A stretch of DNA of 62,646 nucleotides from the NCBI GenBank assembly GCA_900545515.1, contig UQZA01000014.1, positions 1-62,646 of the forward strand, given 5' to 3'. Below are positions 17,644 to 26,973 of the stretch, one piece after another. The translations under genes were made by a program, and so were the position numbers. The notes below the pieces were generated by a model. It saw only the letters and a program-made list of their open reading frames with translations, made no database searches and was not told the DNA's origin. This stretch comes from an uncultured Eubacteriales bacterium (GTDB lineage Bacteria > Bacillota > Clostridia > Oscillospirales > Oscillospiraceae). The stretch's first letter is position 1; the number at the start of each line of letters is the position of its first letter.

Positions 17644-17813
17644 AAAAGGATGATCTGGGAACCACACTTATGTATGCGCTGCAACGGCAAAAACAGGCGA
17701 AATGCATAGGGATGAACGTCCATAGGATTCTCCTCAAGGCGGGTCAGCAATAGCACATTTGCTTTATACGCCCTGCGTAAGCGGCGGGGGAATTTTAATA
17801 TTACTTTAATAAT

Positions 17814-17842
17814 ATTATAGCATAAAATAATTGGCACGACAA
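17814..17842 (-). promoter_or_regulatory. Minus-strand sigma-A-like promoter facing pgsA
   Basis: On the minus strand TTGTCG (17837–17842), 17 bases, TATAAT (17814–17819). Downstream lie a GAGGAG ribosome site and an ATG at 17723, but the frame runs antisense through pgsA and shows only shadow-type codons. It may drive an antisense or small RNA. Confidence 0.5.
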
Positions 17843-18034
17843 GGGCTTGAACAAAATATTTGCAGAAACGCATTCACCTGAATATACAGGGCAACGGCCT
17901 GTTGTATGTCCAAATGGCAGGGAATTTTGTTTGCTTTTCCCACTGTGCCAGTGGGAAAAAGCGGGTCCCTACGCGCGGGATTTGTGGGCAGGAGAACGGA
18001 AAGGCTGTTGCCCTGACCGTACTGGGATCGGGAC

Positions 18035-18063
18035 TTGCAATTTCGGTATCCATATGGTAAGAT
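18035..18063 (+). promoter_or_regulatory. Sigma-A promoter of ktrB–ktrA
   Basis: TTGCAA (18035–18040), a 17-base spacer and TAAGAT (18058–18063). The leader is about 160 bases long; no known potassium or c-di-AMP riboswitch motif was recognised in it. Confidence 0.6.
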
Positions 18064-18231
18064 GATGCAGAGTTGCCAGGTTCTTTTAGGCTGTAATGGA
18101 CAAAAAGAAATGGCGACTGGTGACTGGGGGGGGGAGCGGATAAGCTCCTTGCCTGTCCGCCCAATTCAGGTCCAAACAGACGGATGTGCCAGGGAATGTC
18201 TGCCGCCTGTGGGTATTTTGGAGGAAATTTC

Positions 18232-19620
18232 ATGTCATATGTCCGCCATCTTTTGCGGCTCCGCTTGTCGGTGAGCTCCAACCGGCTCTCCACCACCCGC
18301 ATCATTGCATTGGCCTTTGCCGCCATCATTCTGACAGGCGCGCTTTTGCTAACCCTGCCCGTGGCCTCCCGCAATGGGGAATCTTGCGGTTTTCTCACGG
18401 CCCTCTTTACTGCCACCTCTGCCACTTGCGTGACGGGCCTCATTCTTGTGGATACCTTTGTCCAGTGGAGCGGCTTTGGGCAGGTGGTCATTTTGTCTCT
18501 GATTCAGATTGGGGGCTTGGGTTTTATGTCCATTGCCTCCATTTTTGCCTTTTCGCTCCACAAAAAGCTGGGCCTGAAGCAGCGGATGCTTCTGGCTCAG
18601 GCTATGAGCCTCAACGATATGGAGGGTGTGGTCCGGCTACAGAAGCATGTTCTGGTGGGCACCTTCTCCCTGGAGAGTTTGGGAGCCCTCGTCCTGTTTT
18701 TCCGTTTTTTACCCTCCTATGGCCCTTGGAATGCCCTGAAGTGGGGGGTGTTTCACTCGGTTTCGGCTTTCTGTAACGCGGGCTTTGACATTTTGGGCGT
18801 TCTGAAGCCGGGCAGCAGTCTGATGCTGTTTCAGAAGGATCCAGTCGTCTGCCTGACCATTATGGCGCTCATTGTGGTGGGCGGCCTGGGTTTTTTTGTT
18901 TGGGAGGATCTGCTCCGGGCGGTGCGTACCCGTAGCCTACGCCGCCTGTCGGTGTATTCCAGGCTGGTCTTGACCTGCTCAGGTCTTTTGATTTTGATTG
19001 GCGCCGGGTTGATTTGCGCCATGGAGTGGAACAATCCGGCCACTCTGGGGCCTATGACGGTACCCCAAAAGCTACTGGCCGGGGCCTTCCAGTCTGTAAC
19101 TACCCGGACGGCGGGGTTTGCCGCCATAGACCAGGGCGCTATGAGGGAGTCCACCCGGGCGGTGTCCATTGTGCTGATGCTGATTGGCGGCTCCAGCGGC
19201 TCCACAGCCGGCGGTCTCAAGACGGTGACGGTGGCGGTGCTGTTGCTGGCCTCCGTGGCCAGCGCCAGGGGCCAGAGCCATGTCCGGGTGTTTAAGCGGT
19301 CTATTTCCGACCGGCAGGTGCGAGACGCCATGTCCATTACGGTGATCATGCTGATTTTGTGCTTTACGGGGGCCGTTGTCCTTGTGGCTGACAGTGGGCT
19401 CTCCTTCCTGAATTCCCTGTATGAGACGGCGTCCGCCTTAGCCACGGTAGGCCTTACAGCCAATGTGACGCCGCTGCTGCATCTTCCCTCTAAGTTGATT
19501 ATCATCGCGTTTATGTATTTTGGCCGGGTGGGAATCCTCACCATCAGCCTGGGCTTCCTCATGGGGGATCGGGCGGTGGAGCGCTTCCGCTATGCCGAGA
19601 CAAAATTGCTGATTGGATAG
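18232..19620 (+). CDS. ktrB: KtrB/TrkH-type potassium transporter channel subunit
   Basis: 462 residues with about ten membrane helices and the four pore repeats of the Trk/Ktr family: TATSATCVTGL near residue 62, VSAFCNAGFD near 178, TTRTAGFAAID near 288, and ASALATVGLTANVT near 400. ATG 18232 has a GGAGGAAATTTC site. The next gene is its cytosolic gating ring, so this is a complete K+ uptake system. In this family c-di-AMP often acts through the partner subunit. Confidence 0.93.
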   Translation: MSYVRHLLRLRLSVSSNRLSTTRIIALAFAAIILTGALLLTLPVASRNGESCGFLTALFTATSATCVTGLILVDTFVQWSGFGQVVILSLIQIGGLGFMSIASIFAFSLHKKLGLKQRMLLAQAMSLNDMEGVVRLQKHVLVGTFSLESLGALVLFFRFLPSYGPWNALKWGVFHSVSAFCNAGFDILGVLKPGSSLMLFQKDPVVCLTIMALIVVGGLGFFVWEDLLRAVRTRSLRRLSVYSRLVLTCSGLLILIGAGLICAMEWNNPATLGPMTVPQKLLAGAFQSVTTRTAGFAAIDQGAMRESTRAVSIVLMLIGGSSGSTAGGLKTVTVAVLLLASVASARGQSHVRVFKRSISDRQVRDAMSITVIMLILCFTGAVVLVADSGLSFLNSLYETASALATVGLTANVTPLLHLPSKLIIIAFMYFGRVGILTISLGFLMGDRAVERFRYAETKLLIG

Positions 19621-19632
19621 GAGCGTCATGCT

Positions 19633-20280
19633 ATGAAAACCTATGTTGTGGTTGGCCTGGGCCGGTTCGGACAGAGCATTGCCTGCCGCCTGTGTGAGCT
19701 GGGGAACGAGGTGCTTGCCTTGGATAAGAACCCGGAATATGTCCAGCAGATTTCCAACTTTGTGACCCAAGCGGTGGTGGCAGATGCCCAGGACTCGGAT
19801 GTGCTCCGGGCTTTGGGCATTCGGAATTATGATTGCGCCATTGTGGCCATTGGAAAGGACCTGTCGGCCAGCGTCCTGGCGACTCTGAATTTCAAAGAGA
19901 TGGGCATTCCCTTGGTGGTTTGCAAGGCCCATGATGAGAACCACCGGAAGGTGCTGGAGAAGATTGGCGCGGACCGGGTGGTGGTGCCGGAGCGGGAGTT
20001 TGCCAACAAGCTGGCCCAGAGCCTGGCCACCTCCAATGTGCTGGAGTACATTGAGCTGTCTGCTGATTACGGCATTTCTGAGTTTGAAGCCCCGGCCGCT
20101 TGGAACGGTAAGTCTCTGCGTCAGCTCAATGTGCGGGCCAGAGTGGGGGTCAACATTTTGGCGATCCGGCGGGGAGACCGGATTCAGGTGTCTCCCGGGG
20201 CGGAGTATGTGTTCGAACCGGAGGACACGGTTGTGGCCCTGGGAGATTACAAGGCCCTCTCTGCGGTGCAGCGGAAATGA
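19633..20280 (+). CDS. ktrA: KtrA/TrkA-type regulatory subunit
   Basis: 215 residues. An N-terminal RCK_N Rossmann domain (VVVGLGRFGQSIACRL, NAD/ATP-binding GxGxxG) and a C-terminal RCK_C domain (about residues 140–215) are present. It forms the octameric ring that gates KtrB. It starts 12 bases after ktrB, and its stop overlaps the following methyltransferase start by four bases (ATGA). The C-terminal domain is the known c-di-AMP target in KtrA/KtrC proteins. Confidence 0.93.
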   Translation: MKTYVVVGLGRFGQSIACRLCELGNEVLALDKNPEYVQQISNFVTQAVVADAQDSDVLRALGIRNYDCAIVAIGKDLSASVLATLNFKEMGIPLVVCKAHDENHRKVLEKIGADRVVVPEREFANKLAQSLATSNVLEYIELSADYGISEFEAPAAWNGKSLRQLNVRARVGVNILAIRRGDRIQVSPGAEYVFEPEDTVVALGDYKALSAVQRK

Positions 20281-21050
20281 GGCCGGAGCGTATTACCAGC
20301 CGACGGAATCCGCTGCTGCAGCAGATCCGCCGGCTTCTCGCCTCCCGCCGCGCCCGGCAGGAGGAAGGGCTTTTTGTGGGAGACGGGACGAAGCTTCTGG
20401 AGGAGGCCGCCCACTGGTACGGCGGCCTGGAGACAGTGATTCTGACCGACACCCTGCCGGTGCCAGAGCTGCCGCCTGACACAGCAGTATATCAGGTGCC
20501 AGCGGACGTGATGGAGTCGCTTTCTCCCATGAAGACGCCCCAGGGGGCCTTGTTTCTCTGCCGCCTGCAGCCGCCTGCTCCCCTGGCCCTGACTCCCGGT
20601 TGCCTGATTTTGGACGGCATTCAGGACCCGGGGAACCTGGGCACCATTTTGCGGACCGCAGACGCTTTGGAGGTGCCTGTGGTTCTCACCCCGGGTTGTG
20701 CAGACCCCTATAGCTGGAAAACCGTTCGGGCCTCTATGGGTGCGGTATTTCGCACCCAGCCGGTGCAGGGAACAGAGGAGGAGATCCTTGCCCTCTGCCG
20801 GACTCAGGGAATTCCCCTGGCTGTGACCGCTTTGTCTCCAAGGGCCAGGGATATCCGCCAGGAAGCCATTTGCCAGTACGCCGTGGTCATCGGCAGTGAG
20901 GGCCAGGGGGTGAGCAAGCTGTTTCTGGAGCAGGGGGACGCGGAGTGGATCATTCCCATGAATCCCCGCTGCGAGTCTCTCAATGCGGCGGTGGCGGCGG
21001 CCATTGTCATGTGGCAGATGCAGACGGGCAGGCCCGGCTGGCGAGAATAA
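20277..21050 (+). CDS. SpoU/TrmH-family RNA 2'-O-methyltransferase
   Basis: 257 residues. An N-terminal L30e-like substrate-binding domain (ITSRRNPLLQQIRRL, then EGLFVGDGTKLLEEA) precedes a knotted SPOUT domain with LILDGIQDPGNLGTILRTAD, VVIGSEGQGVS and IPMNPRCESLNAAVAAAI. It is likely a 23S rRNA 2'-O-ribose methyltransferase (RlmB-like/YsgA-like). The exact nucleotide is uncertain. It is coupled to ktrA by a four-base overlap, which probably reflects packing rather than function. Confidence 0.9.
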   Translation: MRPERITSRRNPLLQQIRRLLASRRARQEEGLFVGDGTKLLEEAAHWYGGLETVILTDTLPVPELPPDTAVYQVPADVMESLSPMKTPQGALFLCRLQPPAPLALTPGCLILDGIQDPGNLGTILRTADALEVPVVLTPGCADPYSWKTVRASMGAVFRTQPVQGTEEEILALCRTQGIPLAVTALSPRARDIRQEAICQYAVVIGSEGQGVSKLFLEQGDAEWIIPMNPRCESLNAAVAAAIVMWQMQTGRPGWRE

Positions 21051-21067
21051 ACACAAAAACGGGCGGG

Positions 21068-22321
21068 ATGGATATGTTGGCACATTGGATCTGGCTGGCT
21101 ACGCGGCCAGGAATCGGCGTGCGGAGCGCATTGATGTTGCTGCGCGCCTTTCCCAATATAGAGGCGCTGTTTTATGCCGGGAGGGAGGATTACGCCCTTG
21201 TAGAAGGGGCGGATTCCAGGCATCTGGAGGCCCTGTGTGACAAATCCCTTGGGGAAGCCAACGGGATTCTGGGGGACTGCGCGGCTAAGGGAATTCACGT
21301 CCTCACCTATCAGGATGCGGCGTATCCCAACCGCCTGAAGCATATTCCGGACCCGCCCCTCACATTATATTATCAGGGGACTCTGCCGGACTTTGACGCA
21401 GAGCCGGCGGTGGCTGTGGTGGGGACCCGCCGCGCCTCGGCTTACGGCTGCCTCACTGCCCGCAGGATGGGGTATCAGATTGCCAAATGCGGCGGCCTGG
21501 TGGTGTCTGGTATGGCGGGAGGTGTGGACACCCTGGCCATGAAGGGTGCGCTCCTGGCCGAGCAACCTGTGGTGGGTGTGCTGGGCAACGGACTGGATGT
21601 GGTGTATCCCCGGTCCAACCGGGACCTGTACCGGGACGTGGCATGGCGGGGGTGTCTGCTGTCGGAATTCCCACCGGGCACGCCGCCCATTGGGCGGAAT
21701 TTTCCCCGGCGAAACCGGATCATCAGCGGCCTGACCTGCGGTGTGGTGGTGGTGGAAGCTCCCGCCAGAAGCGGCGCCCTCATTACCGCCCAGCTGGCCC
21801 TGGATCAGGGGCGGGATGTGTTTGCCGTTCCGGGCAATGTGGATGCGGCGTGCAGCGCCGGCAGCAACGGTCTGCTGCGGGAAGGCGCCATTGTGGTCCA
21901 GCACGGCTGGGACGTGATGGAGGAATACCAGGCCCTGTTTCCGGACAAAGTACATCCCTGGACCGGCCAAACGGCCCTTTCCTCCTACCCCAGGGAGTTG
22001 GCGGAACTGCGGGAGCCGCCCTGGCACTTTGAGCAGCCTAGCCCGCGGGTTTCAGGAAATTCAGAAAAAAAGATTGACAACTGCGGCGGAAAACCGTATA
22101 GTGAATCAGAGGAGCTGATATCAACTCTGTCTGACGATGAGCGAACCGTGACATCCCAGCTGTCGGATGACCTGCGGCACGTGGACGATGTGATTGCTGG
22201 CTCTGGCTTGCCGGCGGCCCGGGTTTTGGCCTCCCTGACACTGCTAGAGGTGAAGGGACTGGCTGTGCGGCACCCCGGCAAATTTTACTCTCTGGTCCGA
22301 AACAATGCCAGAGAAGGGTAG
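21068..22321 (+). CDS. dprA: DNA-processing protein DprA/Smf
   Basis: 417 residues. A Rossmann-like domain has VAVVGTRRASAYG, SGMAGGVDTLAMKGAL, and FPRRNRIISGLTCGVVVVEA (ssDNA and RecA-loading surface), and a small C-terminal winged helix lies at about 360–415. DprA protects incoming single-stranded DNA and loads RecA. The linker before the winged helix is unusually AT-rich and contains a promoter-like sequence reading toward topA. Start ATG 21068 or 21074; neither has a strong ribosome site. Confidence 0.92.
   Translation: MDMLAHWIWLATRPGIGVRSALMLLRAFPNIEALFYAGREDYALVEGADSRHLEALCDKSLGEANGILGDCAAKGIHVLTYQDAAYPNRLKHIPDPPLTLYYQGTLPDFDAEPAVAVVGTRRASAYGCLTARRMGYQIAKCGGLVVSGMAGGVDTLAMKGALLAEQPVVGVLGNGLDVVYPRSNRDLYRDVAWRGCLLSEFPPGTPPIGRNFPRRNRIISGLTCGVVVVEAPARSGALITAQLALDQGRDVFAVPGNVDAACSAGSNGLLREGAIVVQHGWDVMEEYQALFPDKVHPWTGQTALSSYPRELAELREPPWHFEQPSPRVSGNSEKKIDNCGGKPYSESEELISTLSDDERTVTSQLSDDLRHVDDVIAGSGLPAARVLASLTLLEVKGLAVRHPGKFYSLVRNNAREG
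22074..22102 (+). promoter_or_regulatory. Promoter-like sequence inside dprA, reading to topA
   Basis: TTGACA (22074–22079), a 17-base spacer and TATAGT (22097–22102), sitting in the AT-rich linker of dprA about 230 bases before topA. It would give topA expression independent of dprA. Confidence 0.55.
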
Positions 22322-22334
22322 CATGGAGGTTTGC

Positions 22335-24611
22335 ATGGCAAAAGAACCTGCGACGAATTTAGTGATTGTGGAATCGCCCTCGAAGGCGAAGACAATTGGA
22401 AAATATTTGGGCCCCGATTATACGGTGAAGGCATGTATGGGCCACCTGCGGGACCTGCCCAAAAGCAAAATGGGCGTGGATCTGGAGCATGATTTTCAGC
22501 CGGATTACCGCCCCGTACCCGGGAAGGAAGAGATCATTCACGACCTGCAAAAAAGCGCGGACCACTCCGACCTGGTCTATCTGGCAACGGACCCGGACCG
22601 GGAGGGGGAGGCCATTTCCTGGCATCTGAAAGAGCTCCTGGCACTGCCAGACCCTAAGGTTCGCCGGGTGACCTTCAATGAGATTACCCAGAATGTGGTG
22701 ACCAGCGCCATTGCCCATCCCCGGAATATTGACTATGACCTGGTGGACGCCCAACAGGCCCGGCGCATCCTGGACCGGATTGTGGGCTACCAGCTGAGTC
22801 CCCTGCTGTGGAAAAAGGTCCGCCGGGGCCTTTCCGCCGGACGGGTGCAGTCGGTGGCCACCCGGCTGGTGGTGGACCGGGAGAACGAGATCCGGGCTTT
22901 TGTCCCCAGGGAGTACTGGTCCCTGGATGTGACCCTGGACCGGCTGGGGAAGCCTGGCTCCTTTGTGGCGAGGTACCACGGGGAGGAGAAAAAGCGGGAG
23001 CTGGCCAACGAGGCTGAGGTGGACGAGATCATCGGCCACATCACCGGCAAGCTCTTTACCGTGACTGGAGTGAAGAAGGCGGAGAAAAAGCGGAACGCAG
23101 CGCCCCCCTTCACCACCTCCACCCTCCAACAGGAGGCCTCCCGGAAGCTGAATATGACCCCCAAGCGGACCATGGCCATTGCCCAGCAGCTCTATGAGGG
23201 GGTGGATGTGGCCGGGGAGGGCACATTGGGCCTCATCACTTACATGCGTACCGACTCCCTGCGCCTGTCTGAGGAGGCGGTGGAGGCAGCGAGGGTGTTC
23301 ATCTGTCAGCGGTATGGCGAGTCCTACTATTATGGCAAGCCCCACCAGTTTAAAACCAAAGCGGGGGCGCAGGACGCCCACGAGGCCATACGTCCCACCC
23401 ATGTGGAGCTGGACCCGGAGCAAATTCAGTCCTCCCTGAGCAAGGATCAGTACCGGTTGTACAAACTGATCTGGAGCCGTTTTTTGGCCACACAAATGGC
23501 AAATGCCATATATGATACGGTGTCCATCGATACCGAGTGCGGCGGTCATCGGTTCAAATCCTCCCACCAAAGCCTTCGGTTCCCCGGCTTCATCGCCGTG
23601 TACGAGGAGGGGAAGGACGAGGAGACTGAGGCGGTGGGTTCGCCCTTGCCGGATCTCCAGGAGGGGGACCAAGCCTCCATCCGGAGCCTGGACAAGCAGC
23701 AGCACTTCACCCAGCCCCCCGCCCGGTACACCGAAGCCATGCTGGTCAAAGCCATGGAGGAAAAGGGAGTAGGCCGGCCCTCTACCTACGCCTCCATCAT
23801 ATCCACCATTCAAGACCGGGACTACGTCATTAAGAAGGACAAGCGCCTGGCCCCCACGCCCCTGGGCGAGGTGGTCAACGGCCTCATGATGGATCGATTC
23901 AACGACATCATTGACGTAGAGTTTACCGCCAACATGGAGCACCGCCTGGACGAGGTGGAGGAGGGCAAGCGGCAGTGGCAGGAGGTTCTACGGGACTTCT
24001 ACCAGGGTTTCCATCAGGAGATGGAGAACGCGGAGGAGGCCCTGAAGGACACGAGACTGAAGGTGCCCGATGAGGAAACCGATGAGGTTTGCGAGCTGTG
24101 CGGTCGAAAGATGGTCATCAAGATGGGCCGTTTTGGCCGCTTTATGGCCTGCCCCGGGTATCCGGAGTGCAAAAACACCAAGCCCATTGTGGAACGTATG
24201 CCAGGCCGGTGCCCGAAATGCGGCAGCGGCATGCTGAAGCGGAAGTCTAAGAAGGGCTACGCCTATTACGCCTGCGAGAAGGGGGCTGAGTGTGGCTTTA
24301 TGACCTGGGACGTGCCCACAGAGTTTGACTGCCCCTCCTGCGGCCACACCATGTTCAAGAAGTCCGGACGGGGCCGGATGAAGCCCTTCTGTGTGAATGA
24401 AGCCTGCCCCAACTTCCTTCCGGAGGACCAGCGTGGTTACCGGAAGAAGGCGAAGGAAGGGGAGCAGACGGAGGAACCGGCAGCCCAGGCAGAGGGACCG
24501 GCCCAGGAGGAAACGCCGGAGGAGGCCCCCAAGAAGGGGACGGCTAAGAAAACGGCCGCCAAAAAGACCACAGCAGCCAAAACAAAGAAAAAGTCCGGGG
24601 AGGCCCAGTGA
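22335..24611 (+). CDS. topA: DNA topoisomerase I
   Basis: 758 residues, full-length type IA enzyme. TOPRIM domain at the start (VIVESPSKAKTIGKYLG; acidic DPDREGEAISWHL), catalytic Tyr303 in LITYMRTDS, then Cys4 zinc ribbons (CELCGRKMVIKMGRFGRFM..., CPKCGSGML..., CPSCGHTMF...) and a Lys/Ala-rich tail from about residue 730. It relaxes negative supercoils. ATG 22335 is preferred over 22305 because GGAGG lies 5 bases upstream. The stop overlaps the trmFO start. Confidence 0.96.
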   Translation: MAKEPATNLVIVESPSKAKTIGKYLGPDYTVKACMGHLRDLPKSKMGVDLEHDFQPDYRPVPGKEEIIHDLQKSADHSDLVYLATDPDREGEAISWHLKELLALPDPKVRRVTFNEITQNVVTSAIAHPRNIDYDLVDAQQARRILDRIVGYQLSPLLWKKVRRGLSAGRVQSVATRLVVDRENEIRAFVPREYWSLDVTLDRLGKPGSFVARYHGEEKKRELANEAEVDEIIGHITGKLFTVTGVKKAEKKRNAAPPFTTSTLQQEASRKLNMTPKRTMAIAQQLYEGVDVAGEGTLGLITYMRTDSLRLSEEAVEAARVFICQRYGESYYYGKPHQFKTKAGAQDAHEAIRPTHVELDPEQIQSSLSKDQYRLYKLIWSRFLATQMANAIYDTVSIDTECGGHRFKSSHQSLRFPGFIAVYEEGKDEETEAVGSPLPDLQEGDQASIRSLDKQQHFTQPPARYTEAMLVKAMEEKGVGRPSTYASIISTIQDRDYVIKKDKRLAPTPLGEVVNGLMMDRFNDIIDVEFTANMEHRLDEVEEGKRQWQEVLRDFYQGFHQEMENAEEALKDTRLKVPDEETDEVCELCGRKMVIKMGRFGRFMACPGYPECKNTKPIVERMPGRCPKCGSGMLKRKSKKGYAYYACEKGAECGFMTWDVPTEFDCPSCGHTMFKKSGRGRMKPFCVNEACPNFLPEDQRGYRKKAKEGEQTEEPAAQAEGPAQEETPEEAPKKGTAKKTAAKKTTAAKTKKKSGEAQ

Positions 24612-25918
24612 TGACAGAGGTAAAGGTGATTGGCGCGGGCTTGGCAGGCTGCGAGGCGGCCTGGCAGCTGGCCAAACGGGACATTCCCGTTCGCCTCATG
24701 GAAATGAAGCCGGAGAAAATGACGCCTGCCCACCACAGCGGGGACTTTGCCGAGCTGGTTTGCTCCAATTCCCTGCGGGGCGACCGGCTGGAGAATGCCG
24801 TAGGCCTTCTGAAGGAGGAGCTCCGTCATTTGGACAGCCTGATTCTCTCCTGTGCGGATGCAACCCGGGTGGAGGCCGGCGGCTGCCTGGCGGTGGACCG
24901 CCATGGTTTTTCCCAGCTGGTGACGGAGCGCATCCGGAGCCATCCCCGGATTACGGTGGAGGCCACTGAGGTGACCCAGGTTCCCCAGGGACCGGTGATT
25001 GTGGCCACGGGGCCCCTCACCTCAGATGCCCTGTCTGCGGGCATTGCCCAGTATTTTGGACAGCAGGAATACCTGCATTTCTTCGACGCTGCGGCTCCTC
25101 TCGTGACCTTTGGGTCCATTGATATGGAGAAAGCCTGGTTTGCCTCCCGCTACGACCGGGGAAGCGCGGATTACATCAATTGTGCCCTGGACCGGGAGCA
25201 GTATGACCAATTCTGGAAGGCCCTGACGGAGGCCCAGGAGGCGGAGGTCCACGGCTTTGAGGACCGGAATGTGTTTGAGGGGTGTATGCCGGTGGAGGTG
25301 ATGGCCCGCCGGGGGTACGACACCCTGCGGTATGGCCCTTTGAAGCCTGTGGGACTGAAGGACCCCAAGACCGGCCGGGAGCCCTACGCCGTGGTGCAGC
25401 TGCGCCGGGACAACGCCGCTGGGACGGTGTACAACCTGGTGGGCTTCCAGACGCACCTGCGTTTCCTGGAGCAGAAGCGGGTTTTTTCCATGATTCCGGC
25501 TTTGGCCAATGGGGAGTTCGTCCGGTATGGGGTAATGCATCGGAACACGTTCCTGGATTCTCCCAGGCTCCTGGACCGGTTTTACGCAGACCGGCGGGAC
25601 CCTCTGGTGGCATTTGCCGGACAGATGACCGGGGTGGAGGGATATGTAGAATCTACGGCCTCGGGCTGTCTGGCGGCCATTGCCATGGCCGCCAGACTCC
25701 AGGGGAAACAGCCCCCGGAGTTCCCCCGAGAGACGGCCATCGGCGCCTTGGCGCTGTATGTGAGCGATGAATCCGTCTCGGATTTTCAGCCTATGAATGT
25801 AAATTTCGGCATCATTTCTCCCCTGGACCGCCGGGTGAAGGGGAAAGCACAGAAAAATCTGGCCATTGCCCAACGGGCCCTGGAGGTCCTGGACCGCATG
25901 GTTCAGAACGGAATATAA
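24611..25918 (+). CDS. trmFO: Methylenetetrahydrofolate–tRNA-(uracil-5-)-methyltransferase
   Basis: 435 residues. The FAD-binding N-terminus VIGAGLAGCEAAWQLAKRD is followed by the family motifs CSNSLRGDRLENAVGLLKEE and FAGQMTGVEGYVESTASG. It forms m5U54 in the T-loop of tRNA using methylene-THF. It shares one base with the topA stop (TGATG), and topA–trmFO is a common Firmicute order. plsX follows 17 bases later. Confidence 0.95.
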   Translation: MTEVKVIGAGLAGCEAAWQLAKRDIPVRLMEMKPEKMTPAHHSGDFAELVCSNSLRGDRLENAVGLLKEELRHLDSLILSCADATRVEAGGCLAVDRHGFSQLVTERIRSHPRITVEATEVTQVPQGPVIVATGPLTSDALSAGIAQYFGQQEYLHFFDAAAPLVTFGSIDMEKAWFASRYDRGSADYINCALDREQYDQFWKALTEAQEAEVHGFEDRNVFEGCMPVEVMARRGYDTLRYGPLKPVGLKDPKTGREPYAVVQLRRDNAAGTVYNLVGFQTHLRFLEQKRVFSMIPALANGEFVRYGVMHRNTFLDSPRLLDRFYADRRDPLVAFAGQMTGVEGYVESTASGCLAAIAMAARLQGKQPPEFPRETAIGALALYVSDESVSDFQPMNVNFGIISPLDRRVKGKAQKNLAIAQRALEVLDRMVQNGI

Positions 25919-25935
25919 AGAAAAGAGGTGTCTCC

Positions 25936-26973
25936 ATGAAAATCATTCTCGACGCGATGGGCGGCGACCTGGCCCCGGAGGCTGCGGTTCTGGGTGCGTT
26001 GGAAGCCCACCGGGATTTCGGAACGGAAATCACTTTGGTGGGCCGGGGGGAGGAGATTTTGGGGGTCATGCGCAAGCACCAGATTCAGGACCTGCCCAAG
26101 GGACTGGAGATCGCCCATGCAGACGATGTGGTGGACATGCACGATGACCCCGCTGCCGTGGTCCACAAGCGGAAGAATTCCTCCATGATCGTAGGTCTCA
26201 AGATGCTGGCCGATGGCGATGCAGACGCCTTTGTTTCGGCGGGAAGCACTGGGGCCCTCCTCACAGGGGCCACCCTTTTGATCAAGCGGGTGAAGGGGGT
26301 TCGCCGGGCGGCCTTTGGCCCGGTGATGCCCAACAAAGCGGGGGGCAAGACCCTCATCATCGACTGCGGCGCCAATGTGGAGTGTACGCCGGAATTCCTC
26401 CTCCAGTTTGGCGTTGTGGGCTCCCTCTATGCCCGGAAGGCCATGGGCATTGCACAGCCCCGGGTGGGCCTTCTGAACAACGGGACGGAGGAGACCAAGG
26501 GCCCCCAGCTGCAAAGGGAGGCCTATGCCCTCCTGACCCAGGCTGGCCAGGCAGGTATCTTGCATTTCGTGGGCAACACGGAGGCCCGGGAGGTGCCACT
26601 GGGCCAGGTGGACGTGATCGTCTGTGACGGCTACGCCGGGAATGTCCTTCTAAAATCCATTGAGGGCACTGCCATGTTCATGGGCTCCATGATGAAGCGG
26701 ATGTTCCAAAAGAACCTGCTTACAAAGCTGGGGGCCCTGTGCTGTAAATCCGGCATTGACGAGATGATGGCCATGCTGGACTACCGAGAGGTGGGCGGCA
26801 CAGCGCTTCTGGGCATTCGCAAGCCGGTGATTAAGGCCCACGGCTCTTCTGACCCCCGGGCCTTCCGCAGCGCCATCCGCCAGGCCATGGAGGCTGCGAG
26901 GCAGGATATGACCACGGAGCTGGAGCAGTCGCTCCAGCGCCTGGCAGGTTTGAAGGAGATGATGGAGTCGTGA
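25936..26973 (+). CDS. plsX: Phosphate acyltransferase PlsX
   Basis: 345 residues. It begins IILDAMGGDLAPEAAVLGAL and contains SAGSTGALL and CDGYAGNVLLKSIEG family motifs. It makes acyl-phosphate from acyl-ACP for phospholipid synthesis. It is followed directly by rnc with a four-base overlap; acpP and other fab genes that often lie here are absent. Confidence 0.95.
   Translation: MKIILDAMGGDLAPEAAVLGALEAHRDFGTEITLVGRGEEILGVMRKHQIQDLPKGLEIAHADDVVDMHDDPAAVVHKRKNSSMIVGLKMLADGDADAFVSAGSTGALLTGATLLIKRVKGVRRAAFGPVMPNKAGGKTLIIDCGANVECTPEFLLQFGVVGSLYARKAMGIAQPRVGLLNNGTEETKGPQLQREAYALLTQAGQAGILHFVGNTEAREVPLGQVDVIVCDGYAGNVLLKSIEGTAMFMGSMMKRMFQKNLLTKLGALCCKSGIDEMMAMLDYREVGGTALLGIRKPVIKAHGSSDPRAFRSAIRQAMEAARQDMTTELEQSLQRLAGLKEMMES

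Larger units (their letters stand above)
17644..18231. other. Non-coding gap between pgsA and ktrB
   Basis: No credible coding region. It contains an AT-rich island (about 17790–17850) with a minus-strand promoter, a strong hairpin at 17935–17959 (TTTTCCCACTG / CAGTGGGAAAA, 3-base loop) and the ktrB promoter at 18035–18063. Short frames here lack codon bias or similarity. Confidence 0.6.

Noticed and set aside
17860..18200. c-di-AMP or other riboswitch upstream of ktrB
   Set aside because: No conserved ydaO-type blocks; only a simple hairpin and a promoter are present.
22359..23942. 527-residue frame on the minus strand
   Set aside because: Shadow of topA.
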